A DNA stretch of 64,000 nt from Chloroflexota bacterium (GTDB lineage: Bacteria; Chloroflexota; Anaerolineae; Aggregatilineales; Phototrophicaceae): contig JAPOYS010000118.1 in NCBI GenBank assembly GCA_026706455.1, positions 1,910-65,909 on the forward strand, given 5' to 3'. Positions 1 to 14,187 of this stretch are shown piece after piece; within the stretch, counting starts at the first letter, position 1; each line of letters opens with the position of its first letter. The notes beneath the pieces are model-generated. The model was not told the origin of the DNA, searched no databases, and saw nothing but the letters and a program-made list of their open reading frames with translations. The position numbers and the translations under genes were made by a program.

Positions 1-42
1 TCGGGTTATGAGCCCGACGAGCTACCACTGCTCCACCCCGCA
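1..42 (-). tRNA. Initiator tRNA-Met (CAT), 5' part, cut by window edge
   Basis: Read on the minus strand, the first 42 bases give an acceptor 5' arm (GCGGGGT), a D arm (GGAGCAG...GGTAGCTC) and an anticodon arm CGTCGGGCTCATAACCCGA with anticodon CAT. The three G:C pairs at the base of the anticodon stem (GGG/CCC) are characteristic of bacterial initiator tRNA, so tRNA-fMet is preferred over elongator Met or Ile2. The variable loop, T arm and 3' end lie outside the window. Confidence 0.9.
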
Positions 43-50
43 TCATCAAG

Positions 51-67
51 GCAACAGAACCTGTTGC
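51..67. repeat. Perfect 7-bp palindrome upstream of tRNA-fMet
   Basis: GCAACAG and CTGTTGC are separated by a 3-nt loop and lie 9 nt upstream of the tRNA 5' end, between it and its candidate promoter. It would form a hairpin in the tRNA precursor leader. There is no T-run on either side, so it is not an obvious terminator. Confidence 0.4.
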
Positions 68-75
68 GGATACTA

Positions 76-104
76 AGCCTATCAGCTAGGCTTTGACTTG
101 TCAA
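76..104 (-). promoter_or_regulatory. Candidate promoter of the tRNA gene
   Basis: On the minus strand a perfect TTGACA (99-104) is followed after 17 nt by TAGGCT (76-81), which matches the -10 consensus only partly. Transcription would start about 27 nt before the tRNA. Confidence 0.4.
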
Positions 105-229
105 TAGCCTTTGCCGGATAAGCCGAGAAATAGTCGCCATCCAAGAGCCAGACCTTGTATCGACCGGCGCCCGGCGATTATACTTGACGAAGAGATCGAA
201 CGCTTGTTCCATGATTTTGGAGTTTGCGC

Positions 230-2760
<2,531 letters not shown>

Positions 2761-2764
<4 letters not shown>

Positions 2765-3816
2765 AGCCCGTGCAGGCGGCGCAGTTCGTTCGCCAGCGGC
2801 TTTATGCTTGGCGCTGCATAGCTCGATCTGGGCGCGCCGTAGGGGTCGCTGATGTCATCCAGACCCAAGCAGGCGCCAGCGATATTGCGCCAGCCATGCG
2901 CCAGCGCTTGCAGATCATAACCGCCCTCCATCACAAAGACGATGCGCCCATCGCAGAGGCGCTCCGCCAGTTTGATGCATTCGCGCGCCAAGTGATCGTA
3001 GCCTGCTAACGACAGTTGCATGCTCGCCAGCGGATCAACCCAGTGCGCGTCAAAGCCGGCTGAAATTAACATCAAGTCGGGATTGAAACCTTCGGCCGCC
3101 GGCGCGACAACTTCAGCGAATATCTGTCTGTATGACTCATCGCCGTGCCCGGCCGACAGCGGGATGTTAAGCGTTGATCCCCGTCCCGCGCCTTCGCCAA
3201 TCTCGTCCAGATCGCCGTTGCCCGGATAGAAGGGGCTCTGGTGGATGGAGATGAACAGGATGGCGGGATCGGAGTAAAAGACATCCTGCGTGCCGTTGCC
3301 ATGATGCACATCGTAGTCGAGAATCAGAACCTTGGCGATTCCATGCCGTGACTGCGCGTGACGCGCGGCGATGGCGATATTGTTGAGCAGGCAGAAGCCC
3401 ATCGCCCGATCCGGCGTCGCGTGATGGCCAGGCGGCCGAACGATCGCCAGGGCGTTGTTCGCTCGCGCCGACAACACGGCGTCAACGGCGCCGATGACCG
3501 CGCCAGCCGCCAACCGCGCCACGTCTAACGAGATGGGCAGCGCATACGTATCGTGATCAAGTCGAACCACGCGGCTGCCCTGCGCTACCGCCTTTAGCCT
3601 GCTGAGGTGCTCTGGCCTGTGCGCGGCGAGTATCTGCTCGTCTGTGGCTGCGGCGGGCTTCAGGTGAAGTAGTTGATCCGCCAGACCCGTATCGCCGAAT
3701 TGCCGCCAGACAGCTTCAATCCGGCCGGCCTGTTCGGGATGTTGGGCGAAGTCGTGATGGGTGAAGCTCGTGTGCGTCAGGCAAGCGGTCGTCACGCGGC
3801 CCTCCTTATCCCTCAT
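2761..3816 (-). CDS. Histone deacetylase family (arginase/deacetylase fold) amidohydrolase
   Basis: A 351-aa zinc-dependent deacetylase of the HDAC/AcuC/acetylpolyamine amidohydrolase superfamily. It shows the charge-relay histidines (PPGHHA), the metal-binding block DYDVHHGNGTQ, a second metal aspartate in GFDAHWVDPL and the transition-state tyrosine in EGGYDL. Bacterial members deacetylate acetoin-related compounds, acetylpolyamines or proteins; the substrate cannot be told from sequence. Its stop overlaps the uvrB stop by 4 nt (convergent). The start overlaps the stop of the upstream glycosyltransferase gene by 11 nt, so the two are probably co-transcribed; a GTG seven codons in (VTTACLTH) is an alternative start. 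Confidence 0.88.
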
Positions 3817-5389
3817 CCAGCGCTTTGGGGTAGAGGATTATGTAGTCAAATCCGTTCATGTGAATCGTTTGCGTATGCTCATACCGCCGGCCGATCGCGC
3901 CGAGCACGGACGGCGGGTAAAATAGCGCGCGCAGGACAATCAGGCCGAATTCCTGTCGCTCGATCATGGCTAGCAGTTGCTCGCCCTTGAAGAGGCCCGC
4001 GCGCTCCAGGTTGCGCAGCTGCGTGGGATTGGTGACGACATCGCGGCCCGCCGCCAGCGTGAAGCCCGCTTCTTCACTCAACACGGGCTTGTCGCTCGCC
4101 TGGATCAGTTCGACGATTTCAGCGCCGGCCGCCCAATCGGCGCTGGTGAGAAAATAACCGATGCGAGCGTAGCCGCCGACTTTGAACGTGGCGGAATCGA
4201 AGAAGGTTTCCCGCACATTGCCTTCGACGCCGAGTACAGCCGCAAGCGGACGAAAGGCGCCATCGGTGGGCATCTTGAGCGTGGCGCGGGCGTAGCCCAG
4301 GTAGACCAGCGGAATCATCAACGCGGCGGCAATCGTGAGTTTCGACGAAGGATTGAAACGCAAAGCGCGCGGGAAGCGCCAAGCGCCCGCCAGCGAGCGC
4401 GAGAAGAAGATGCCGCTGAGGATGCAGGCGGCGGCGACGGATGTGACGAAGTAGCTGTCGCCCGCGCCCCAGGTGCCGGAAGCGATCCCCCCGAGCAAAG
4501 CCGCGGCGACCAACCAGATGCTGTAAAGCGAAAGACGTTCCAGGTAAAGCTCGTAGACGAAGAGCAGCGCGGCTGGGATCAATAGAAATCCGTGCAGCTT
4601 AAACCAAAGATTGAACAGCCCGAGCGCTTGCTCGACCATGAAGACGTTGACGTTGGCGACGATCGCTTGGTTCCACCATTGCCCGCCGGACGCGATGTTG
4701 AGCCAGAGGAAAATGGCGGCGCCGACCAGTGCGAATCCCAGGGTCCAAGTCCAGGCGCGCGCCGGCTGCCGAATGAACATCCAGGCGATGGCGGCCAGCG
4801 CTGTGATCGCCGCCAGCTGTTTGGTGTAGCCCGCGCAGAGCAGCAGCGCGAGCCCCAGCGCGATGCCCCGCTTGTCGCGGCGCGGAACGGCGCCGGCCAA
4901 GGCAACGACAGCCAGCGTCTCGAAGGTAACCATCATGGTATGTTGGCGGAAAAGGGGACCGATGTGATAGACGAAGTTGGAGCTGAGGAAAGCCAAGCCC
5001 GATAATGCGGCAATCCACTTGTGACGCGTTCCATCGCGATACACGGCGTAGGCGATGGCGGCCGCGCTAACCAGCGAACCCAGGAAGCCGAGTAGACGCC
5101 CATACCAATATGCCGGACCGAATAACCAGACGAATGGCGCCGCCATCATGTGAAAAAGGGGCGGATAATTGCTGGCGTAGAAGGGGTAGGTTTCCGTGTC
5201 GCGGTAGGGCAGCGCGCCCCGGCTGAATAGGACGCTGTCGTGCACCTCAAAGCCTTCGCCCTGGTCGTAGTCGTAGGGGAAGCGCGCCAGGTTTGCCGCG
5301 AAAAGGATGTAGACCAGGAAGGAGAAGAGCAGCGCGGCGCTGGCCGCCGTCATCAGAAGGACGTAGGCTCGCCTCGTTGCGCCGCTCAT
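3806..5389 (-). CDS. Polytopic membrane glycosyltransferase (GT39/GT87-like)
   Basis: A 527-aa integral membrane protein with roughly ten hydrophobic segments. The first extracytoplasmic loop (DYDQGEGFEVHD...YPPLFH) resembles the acidic loop of GT-C fold glycosyltransferases, which use lipid-linked sugar donors. Acceptor and sugar are unknown. The track ORF starts at 5677, but its first 96 residues are arginine-rich read-through of another gene. The ATG at 5389 (MSGATRR) begins just before the first membrane segment and overlaps the stop of the small upstream gene as ATGA, which argues for translational coupling. Confidence 0.75.
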   Translation of the reverse strand: MSGATRRAYVLLMTAASAALLFSFLVYILFAANLARFPYDYDQGEGFEVHDSVLFSRGALPYRDTETYPFYASNYPPLFHMMAAPFVWLFGPAYWYGRLLGFLGSLVSAAAIAYAVYRDGTRHKWIAALSGLAFLSSNFVYHIGPLFRQHTMMVTFETLAVVALAGAVPRRDKRGIALGLALLLCAGYTKQLAAITALAAIAWMFIRQPARAWTWTLGFALVGAAIFLWLNIASGGQWWNQAIVANVNVFMVEQALGLFNLWFKLHGFLLIPAALLFVYELYLERLSLYSIWLVAAALLGGIASGTWGAGDSYFVTSVAAACILSGIFFSRSLAGAWRFPRALRFNPSSKLTIAAALMIPLVYLGYARATLKMPTDGAFRPLAAVLGVEGNVRETFFDSATFKVGGYARIGYFLTSADWAAGAEIVELIQASDKPVLSEEAGFTLAAGRDVVTNPTQLRNLERAGLFKGEQLLAMIERQEFGLIVLRALFYPPSVLGAIGRRYEHTQTIHMNGFDYIILYPKALDEG

Positions 5390-5601
5390 GCCGGCGCGTC
5401 GCCCAGCGGCATCAGCGTCAAGCCCACAATCGCGGTCGCCGCCATGATGACGAGCGCCAGTGATTGCATGGGACCGATGCCGCCGGGCCGGCCAACATCC
5501 ACGATATCTATCGCCAGAATCGCGCCGAAGCCGATAGTCCCGGTCAGCGCGAGGGCGATGCCCAACTGTCGTTTGCTTACCGTAGGTTCCTGGCTCTCCA
5601 T
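5386..5601 (-). CDS. Small two-span membrane protein coupled to the glycosyltransferase
   Basis: A 71-aa protein (from MESQEPTVSK) with two hydrophobic stretches around GIALALTGTIGFGAILAI and LALVIMAATAIVGL. Its stop forms an ATGA overlap with the following glycosyltransferase gene, so it is probably made together with it. I recognise no family. A TTG at 5619 would add six residues; the ATG at 5601 is preferred, although no clear Shine-Dalgarno is visible for either. Confidence 0.55.
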   Translation of the reverse strand: MESQEPTVSKRQLGIALALTGTIGFGAILAIDIVDVGRPGGIGPMQSLALVIMAATAIVGLTLMPLGDAPA

Positions 5602-5778
5602 GGGGCAGAGTGTAGTCAAGCCATATCAGGCTGTAAAGTGCGATAGCGCCGTTTGCCGCCTCATAATGACCATACATTTGCGCTGGCGTCCGTGCTAACC
5701 TGTAGCGCTGAATTGCCGCGGATGCTGCTTTCGGGTCCTGAACGCGCTACTAGCGATTGACGGAGGAGTGATCGCCCT

Positions 5779-7572
5779 ATGATGAAGACACATACTTGCG
5801 GCGAATTGCGCGAGCGCGACGCCGGCTCGCCGGTCGAGTTAGCTGGCTGGGTCAATCGGCGGCGCGATCAGGGCGGCTTGATCTTCATCGATTTGCGCGA
5901 TCGCTGGGGCATCACGCAGGTGGTTGTCGATCTGGAATTGGCGCCGGCCGCGCACGCCGTCGCCGATAGCGCCCGCAACGAATATGTGGTGAGCGTTACG
6001 GGCCTGGTGCGGATTCGGCCGGAAGGCACGGCCAATCCTGAGCTGGCCACCGGCGACATCGACATCGTCGCCGATGAAATCGTCATTCTTAATCGCTCGC
6101 GAACGCCGCCATTTTATGTTAACCGCGCCGACGAAAGCGTGGACGAGGCGCTGCGCATGCGCCATCGCTACTTGGACTTGCGCCGCGAGGCGATGCAGCG
6201 GAGCATTCTGCTGCGGCACAAAGCGGTGAAATTCATCCGCGACTTTCTCGAAGCGGAAGACTTTATCGAGATTGAGACGCCCATTCTTTTCAAGACGACG
6301 CCGGAGGGCGCGCGCGATTTTCTGGTGCCGAGCCGCTTGCAGCCGGGCATGTTCTACGCCTTGCCCCAATCGCCGCAGCAGCTCAAACAGCTGCTGATGG
6401 TCGGCGGTTTTGAGCGCTATTTTCAGATCGCGCGCTGCTTTCGCGATGAAGATTTGCGCGGCGACCGCCAGCCAGAGTTCACGCAGCTCGATCTGGAGAT
6501 GAGCTTTGTCGAGCGCGAAGATGTCATGCGGCTGATGGAGGCGCTGGCGAGCGCCATCGTCAAGCAGGTCACGCCCGGGAAGCGACTGATCGCCGAGCCC
6601 TTTCCGCGGCTGCGCTACCAAGACGCGCTGGAGCAGTATGGCACCGATCGACCCGATATCCGCTTTGACCTGCGCGCGATCGATATCAGCGATATTGCCG
6701 GTCGTTGCGCCTTTCCGGTATTTGTGGAAAATGTCAAAGCCGGAAAAAAGGTCAAGTGCATGCGCGTGCCCGGGGTGGCCGGCTCGCTCAGCGGCACGCA
6801 GCTGCGCAAGGTGGCGAGGGACCTGGAGGATATGGCGCGGCGACAGGGCGCCAAAGGCTTGGCTTACATCACGATACCGACGAATCCCGAAGGTGAATTG
6901 CGCGGTCCCATCGGCAAATTCTTCAACGTCGATCTGAAGCTCGAATTGATCGACGCGATGGACGCGCAAGGCGGCGATTTGCTGCTCTTCATGTCCGATA
7001 GAGCCGAAGTGGTCTACGCCGTGACCGATGCGCTGCGCAGCCACTTCAAGGCGGAGATGGATCTGGATGACGACCTGCTGGCTTTCTGCTGGGTGATCGA
7101 CTTTCCAGAGTTCATTTGGGATCCGGAGAACGAGCGTTGGGATCCATCACAGCACATGTTCACCATGCCGCTGCCGGAAGATCTCCACCTCCTGGATAGC
7201 GATCCCGGCGCGGCGCGCGGCTCGCAGTATGACCTGGTCTGCAACGGCTATGAAGTCGGTGGCGGCAGCATCCGCATTCATGATCGCGCGATACAGGAGA
7301 AGATCTTCCCCTTGATCGGCCAGAGCATGGAGCATGCCATGCGCGAATTTGGCCACATGCTGGAGGCTTTCGAATACGGCGCGCCGCCGCATGGTGGCAT
7401 GGCTTGGGGCATCGATCGGCTGGTGATGCTGCTGGCGGGCGCGCCCAACATCCGCGAGGTGATCGCTTTCCCAAAGACGCAGAATGGCGCCGACATCATG
7501 GCGCGCGCGCCCTCAACCGCCGAAGCCGATCAACTGGCTGAACTTCACATCAAGCTGGATCTGCCCACGTAG
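5779..7572 (+). CDS. aspS: Aspartate--tRNA ligase (bacterial type)
   Basis: A 597-aa class IIb aminoacyl-tRNA synthetase that charges tRNA-Asp (possibly also tRNA-Asn if non-discriminating). It has an N-terminal OB anticodon-binding domain, motif 2 (FRDEDLRGDRQPEFTQ), the bacterial GAD insertion (VPGVAGSLSGTQLRK region) and motif 3 (GIDRLVMLLAG). A strong Shine-Dalgarno GGAGGAG at 5762-5768 lies 10 nt before the first of two adjacent ATGs. The stop codon TAG is contributed by the first bases of a palindromic repeat (GTAGGGGCG) directly abutting the gene. Confidence 0.96.
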   Translation: MMKTHTCGELRERDAGSPVELAGWVNRRRDQGGLIFIDLRDRWGITQVVVDLELAPAAHAVADSARNEYVVSVTGLVRIRPEGTANPELATGDIDIVADEIVILNRSRTPPFYVNRADESVDEALRMRHRYLDLRREAMQRSILLRHKAVKFIRDFLEAEDFIEIETPILFKTTPEGARDFLVPSRLQPGMFYALPQSPQQLKQLLMVGGFERYFQIARCFRDEDLRGDRQPEFTQLDLEMSFVEREDVMRLMEALASAIVKQVTPGKRLIAEPFPRLRYQDALEQYGTDRPDIRFDLRAIDISDIAGRCAFPVFVENVKAGKKVKCMRVPGVAGSLSGTQLRKVARDLEDMARRQGAKGLAYITIPTNPEGELRGPIGKFFNVDLKLELIDAMDAQGGDLLLFMSDRAEVVYAVTDALRSHFKAEMDLDDDLLAFCWVIDFPEFIWDPENERWDPSQHMFTMPLPEDLHLLDSDPGAARGSQYDLVCNGYEVGGGSIRIHDRAIQEKIFPLIGQSMEHAMREFGHMLEAFEYGAPPHGGMAWGIDRLVMLLAGAPNIREVIAFPKTQNGADIMARAPSTAEADQLAELHIKLDLPT

Positions 7573-7637
7573 GGGCGAGCCTTGAGTCGCCCGCCTCCGC
7601 CAAACAGCCTTAGGAGCGATTCTGTGAATCGCCCGCG
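7569..7637. repeat. Two palindromic GTAGGGGCGA repeats
   Basis: Copies at 7569-7595 (GGGGCGAGCC TT GAGTCGCCC) and 7611-7637 (GAGCGATTC TGT GAATCGC). The first supplies the aspS stop codon. They fill the gap between the convergent aspS and aquaporin genes. Confidence 0.8.
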
Positions 7638-7643
7638 CAAGCC

Positions 7644-8342
7644 TTAATCCTCGGCCTCTGGATTCAGAACATTTCCTTGAACCAAGCCCGCGATAATGCC
7701 GCCTCCAAAGATGCCGATTAGGTACGGGATCAAGTACGATGCATCGCCGGCGATAAGCGCGGGACCCAGCGTACGTGACGGATTCAGCGAGGCGCCCGTC
7801 GCCGGACCGCCGGCGAATATACTGGCTGCCAAGGTAAAGCCAATGGCGACTCCCGCCAGCTTGCCCGCGCGTCCATAGGCTGCCGCTTGAATCACGGCGC
7901 TGACCAGGAAGAAGGTCAGGATGGCTTCGTAGATCGCGGCTGTCCAAACGGATTCTTGCGTCAGGAAGCCGGTCGTCTGGCCGAAGTTGTAGGCGTTCTC
8001 GCCCAGAAAAGCGGCCACGCCGGCGTTGTCCTGCGGAAAGACCACCACCAAGACGGCAGCCGCGATGATGCCGCCGATGAATTGGGCGACGATGTAATAG
8101 GCGGATTTTGTCCAGTCTTGCTGACCGCTGACGGACAAACCCAGCGTAACGGCCGGGTTGACCTGCGCGCCGGAAATATGGCCGTAGGTGTAAATCAGGG
8201 CGCAAAGGATCAAGCCGTGGGCGAGCGCCGGCACGACGACGCCAAATACGGGCGCAACCAGAACCGCGGCCGATCCAACAAACACCAAAACAAATGTGCC
8301 GATTAACTCGGCTAACAATTCTCGTCTAAGACCGTCATCCAT
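7644..8342 (-). CDS. Aquaporin / MIP family channel
   Basis: A 232-aa six-span channel for water or small neutral solutes. The first half carries the canonical SGAQVNPAVT motif; the second reads ASLNPSRTLG, an NPS in place of the usual NPA. The track ORF begins 130 codons upstream, but ATG at 8342 (MDDGLRRELLAE) has AAGGAG about 8 nt before it and matches the usual MIP N-terminus. Overall shape is AqpZ/GlpF-like; selectivity was not assigned. Confidence 0.88.
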   Translation of the reverse strand: MDDGLRRELLAELIGTFVLVFVGSAAVLVAPVFGVVVPALAHGLILCALIYTYGHISGAQVNPAVTLGLSVSGQQDWTKSAYYIVAQFIGGIIAAAVLVVVFPQDNAGVAAFLGENAYNFGQTTGFLTQESVWTAAIYEAILTFFLVSAVIQAAAYGRAGKLAGVAIGFTLAASIFAGGPATGASLNPSRTLGPALIAGDASYLIPYLIGIFGGGIIAGLVQGNVLNPEAED

Positions 8343-8400
8343 AATATTTCTCCTTACTCTCACCGCGTGCGAAGAGGCGGAACAGCGATCTGACAACACC

Positions 8401-8406
8401 ATTATA
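8401..8406 (-). promoter_or_regulatory. Candidate -10 element of the aquaporin gene
   Basis: A perfect TATAAT on the minus strand about 60 nt upstream of the ATG. No good -35 lies 16-18 nt further upstream, so the call is weak. Confidence 0.3.
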
Positions 8407-8621
8407 AACAATCGGCAGGTTATTGCGCGGACGACAATGGCATGGAATGTGGACTGTCTATTGTTGAGGATATAAGCTGCCTGCGATCTTGTCAAAAATC
8501 TCTGCGCCTTCTGTGTTCTCCCTATTTTGGAGCTTTGTAGGGGCGAACCTTGGCTCGCCCGTCTCATTCGACGCAGAGACATATCCAAAAAAATAGACAC
8601 TACCAAATTATTGCGACCGAT

Positions 8622-8650
8622 TTGACAGCGGCGGGTGTATTTGGTATAAA
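8622..8650 (+). promoter_or_regulatory. Strong sigma-70-type promoter
   Basis: Perfect TTGACA (8622-8627), 17-nt spacer, TATAAA (8645-8650). It reads into the candidate small RNA and is the best promoter match I noticed in the window. Confidence 0.65.
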
Positions 8651-8656
8651 CGGCGG

Positions 8657-8867
8657 CGCCTGCTGTATACGTGATAGAACTATATGTGCCGAGCCAACAT
8701 TCTCCATAGGGGAGTCTATCTTTGTTAGCCAATGTAATAGGCTCGAGCCAAAACAGCGGTTAGCAAGCGATTCCCGACCTGTAATTTCGCAGGTTCGAGA
8801 CACTATGGCTACACGGTACAGTGGGTTCGTTCTGATAGGCAGCGCGCGCTTGATGCGCTGCCTTTTG
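8657..8867 (+). ncRNA. Candidate structured small RNA (~210 nt), possibly 6S-like
   Basis: The segment is bounded by a near-consensus promoter and a terminator hairpin and contains no convincing ORF. Its 5' and 3' parts can pair over long range: GCCTG with TAGGC, AGAAC (8676-8680) with GTTCT (8829-8833), and TGTGCC then AGCC with GGTACA and GGCT, with bulges between. Local hairpins include ACCTG...CAGGT near 8778-8793. An interrupted long hairpin of about 200 nt is the general shape of 6S RNA, but I see no diagnostic sequence motif. It is not recognisably tmRNA, RNase P RNA or SRP RNA. It lies between two minus-strand genes in the opposite orientation to both. Confidence 0.5.
8838..8867 (+). 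terminator. Rho-independent terminator of the small RNA locus
   Basis: GGCAGCGC (8838-8845) pairs perfectly with GCGCTGCC (8855-8862), followed by TTTTGTT. There is no U-run on the minus strand, so it serves a plus-strand transcript. Confidence 0.75.
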
Positions 8868-8872
8868 TTCCG

Positions 8873-10168
8873 CTAGCGGGCGTAGTCATCCCCAAAGGTC
8901 TGCGAGAGCAAGACCGGCAGCCGTTCAACGCGCGGCACCAGCACCTGCTGCTGCTCTTCCGTTACGTATTCTTCCAGGTAGTTGAAGTCCATCACGCGCA
9001 TCGTGATGTTGTCGAAGTCGATCTCGCGCAAGAGCAAAGCCAATTGAATAATCTGCTCAAGGTCGAGACTGGTTTGAACATGCGCCTCCAGGTTGGCTAG
9101 CAATGCCGGCACTTGCGCTACCAGCCTGATGAAGTCTAGGCTGAGGACGCGCTCGCGGATCGCATAAAGGACCATCTGCTGCCGTTCGGCCCGCCGCACA
9201 TCGTTGTTTCCGTGGCGCGTACGCGCGAAGCGCAGCGTGTCGCCCCCGTCCAGCAGGTGCGTGCCCGCCGGCAGATAAAAGGGATCGTAACCATAATTCA
9301 TATCCGGAAACCGTTCATCGTTGATGTCGTAGTCGATGCTTATTCTAATGCCTCCGAGATGATCGACAAAATCGATAAGCGCTTGGAAATCCACCAAGAC
9401 GTAATTGTGAACGCGCATGCCCAGATTCCAGCTTACCGCCTGCTGAAGCAATCGCGGACCATAGCCGGGGGCGCGGCTTTCGCCAATGAAATACGCGCGG
9501 TTAATGCGGTCGTGCGCTTCCTGTTCCGGAATGCGCACCCACAAATCACGCGGAATACTGAGGACGCCAATGCTGCTCGAAAGCGGGTCGATGCTGACGA
9601 GCATCAAGCTGTCAGTGCGGACCGGTTCACCCGTTTGATCGGGGCGGCGATCGAGCCCGCCGACGATGACGGAATAACGCGATTGTCCATCCCAGGGCGC
9701 CATTTCAATCAGGCGGCCGTCATCCAGCTGCAGAACATCGACGCCAACGCGGCGGCCATCGGCGATGTACTCGTTGCGCGCGTTCACCGGCGTCGGCAAG
9801 ACCGGCGTCAAGTCCGCGGTTGGAATAACTTCCTGAACTGCGTGAGGCAGGCGAATCAGCACGATCATCGCCAGAACGAGGAAAGCAAAGACAGAAATGA
9901 TGCCGCCTGCTAAGATGACCCAAGCCCAATCATTGCGCCGGCGCCGTTGCGGCGCTTGCAGTTGGCGAACGCGGGCGCCCGTCAGCGGTCGACTTGGTGG
10001 CGGTCCCGGCGCTAATCGCGGGTCCCGCGTAAATTTGGCGGTGCTGTAAATTGGCGCGGCATGTCCGGCTTTCGGCGGCGGCGGGACGAGCGAGCCAGCA
10101 TCGTTTGCGGCGTCGACTCGTCGCCGGTTCGTAGCGACTTGTTGGTTCTGGTCGATCCGGTGAGCCAT
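8873..10168 (-). CDS. LytR-CpsA-Psr (LCP) family cell-envelope protein
   Basis: A 431-aa protein with a proline-rich cytoplasmic N-terminus, one membrane span near residues 85-105 (WVILAGGIISVFAFLVLAMIV) and an extracellular LCP domain. The LCP signatures RTDSLMLVSIDP, IPRDLWVRIP, DHLGGI and RFARTRHGNNDVRRAERQQ are all visible. LCP proteins move polyanionic glycopolymers from lipid carriers to peptidoglycan or other wall acceptors. The track ORF extends 115 codons further upstream through low-complexity sequence and into lipM on the other strand. ATG at 10168 (MAHRIDQNQQ), preceded by GGAG, is a better start and leaves a divergent promoter gap. Confidence 0.85.
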   Translation of the reverse strand: MAHRIDQNQQVATNRRRVDAANDAGSLVPPPPKAGHAAPIYSTAKFTRDPRLAPGPPPSRPLTGARVRQLQAPQRRRRNDWAWVILAGGIISVFAFLVLAMIVLIRLPHAVQEVIPTADLTPVLPTPVNARNEYIADGRRVGVDVLQLDDGRLIEMAPWDGQSRYSVIVGGLDRRPDQTGEPVRTDSLMLVSIDPLSSSIGVLSIPRDLWVRIPEQEAHDRINRAYFIGESRAPGYGPRLLQQAVSWNLGMRVHNYVLVDFQALIDFVDHLGGIRISIDYDINDERFPDMNYGYDPFYLPAGTHLLDGGDTLRFARTRHGNNDVRRAERQQMVLYAIRERVLSLDFIRLVAQVPALLANLEAHVQTSLDLEQIIQLALLLREIDFDNITMRVMDFNYLEEYVTEEQQQVLVPRVERLPVLLSQTFGDDYAR

Positions 10169-10230
10169 GCGGCGCGGTCTCCGATTGCCATCGGTCAGCG
10201 TGTGGCTGTCAGTATAGGGGTGGTGGTGAA

Positions 10231-11049
10231 ATGCGGCAAATCCGCATACTGCGAGATTCCAGTTTCCGTGATGGCGCGCGCAATATGGCGCTCGACTGCG
10301 CGATTCTGGAGGCGGTCGCGCGCGGTGAGCAGCCGCCAACTTTGCGCTTGTATGGCTGGAAACCATATTGTCTCTCGCTAGGGTATGGGCAGCGAGCGCG
10401 CGACGTTGATATGGCGGCGCTTTGCCGCCGCGGCTGGGGGCTCGTGCGGCGGCCCACGGGCGGAAAAGCGATTCTGCACGGTGATGAGTTGACTTATAGC
10501 CTGAGCCTGCCAATTGATCATGCTATGGCTGGCGGCGATGTCGTCGACAGTTATCGCAGGATAAGCGCGGGTTTGCTTGCGGCGCTGGCGATTCTGGGCG
10601 TGGCCGCCACTGCGGAGCGACAATCCGCAAAGGCGCGGCGCGCTCATGCCGGTCCCGTCTGCTTCGAGATGCCTTCGCATTATGAGATCAGCGCCGGCGG
10701 ACGGAAACTTATTGGCAGCGCCCAGCTGCGGCGCAAAGGCGGCCTGCTGCAGCATGGAAGCTTGCCGCTGACCGGCGATCTGGCGCGGATCTGTGAGGTA
10801 CTGCATTTTGAAAGCGATGCGCAGCGCGAGATGCAGATGGACAGCGTGCGCGGCCGCGCCCTGACGTTGGAGCAGATTACGGACGAGTCGCCGCCCTGGT
10901 CGACAGCGGCGGCGGCGATGGAGCGGGGTTTCGCGCGCGCCATGAATTGCGAGCCCATGCCCGGCGAGCTTTCGCCAGCGGAGGAACTGCGCGCCGATGA
11001 ACTGTTCCGCGGACAGTTCGGCAACCCCGACTGGACCCACAAGCGATAA
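10231..11049 (+). CDS. lipM: LipM-like octanoyltransferase (BPL/LplA/LipB family)
   Basis: A 272-aa protein with the lipoyl-transferase fold. It has the substrate-binding block RRPTGGKAILHGDELTYS, a catalytic-type cysteine in GPVCFEMPSHYEI and a conserved lysine in GGRKLIGSAQ. The cysteine in this context is typical of LipM/LipL rather than the ATP-using LplA, so it probably transfers octanoyl groups from acyl carrier protein to lipoyl domains in lipoate synthesis. No lipA is adjacent. It is transcribed divergently from the LCP gene. Confidence 0.75.
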   Translation: MRQIRILRDSSFRDGARNMALDCAILEAVARGEQPPTLRLYGWKPYCLSLGYGQRARDVDMAALCRRGWGLVRRPTGGKAILHGDELTYSLSLPIDHAMAGGDVVDSYRRISAGLLAALAILGVAATAERQSAKARRAHAGPVCFEMPSHYEISAGGRKLIGSAQLRRKGGLLQHGSLPLTGDLARICEVLHFESDAQREMQMDSVRGRALTLEQITDESPPWSTAAAAMERGFARAMNCEPMPGELSPAEELRADELFRGQFGNPDWTHKR

Positions 11050-11077
11050 AACTGGCTGCCGCTTACGTCAAAATCGG

Positions 11078-11155
11078 CAGGGGAGACCTGTCAGGTTGCC
11101 ATTCAACACACAAAATCGGTAGGGACGTCCTTGTAAGTCGCTCGCCGGTCGCCCG
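11078..11155. repeat. Two degenerate palindromic repeats
   Basis: Diverged copies at about 11078-11100 (GCAGGGGAGACCTGTCAGGTTGCC) and 11119-11155 (GTAGGGACGTCCTTGTAAGTCGC followed by extra CGCC units), between the convergent lipM and ligA genes. Confidence 0.55.
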
Positions 11156-11167
11156 ACCCCGTAGCGT

Positions 11168-14165
<2,998 letters not shown>

Positions 14166-14187
<22 letters not shown>

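Larger units (their letters stand above)
8343..8657. other. Intergenic gap with repeats and promoter elements
   Basis: No coding gene seen. It holds the aquaporin promoter region, a degenerate CACAGAG-type repeat (reverse strand, 8495-8522), a palindromic repeat at 8537-8563 (GGGGCGAACC TT GGCTCGCCC) and the promoter of the candidate small RNA. Confidence 0.5.

Noticed and set aside
5839-7044. 401-aa ORF antisense to aspS
   Set aside because: Shadow of a complete aspS.
8550-8876. 108-aa ORF across the candidate small RNA
   Set aside because: It begins inside a palindromic repeat, has no Shine-Dalgarno and runs through the terminator hairpin; structure fits an RNA better.
10169-10513. N-terminal extension of the LCP protein
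   Set aside because: It would overlap the lipM gene on the other strand and lacks any LCP feature; ATG 10168 is sufficient.
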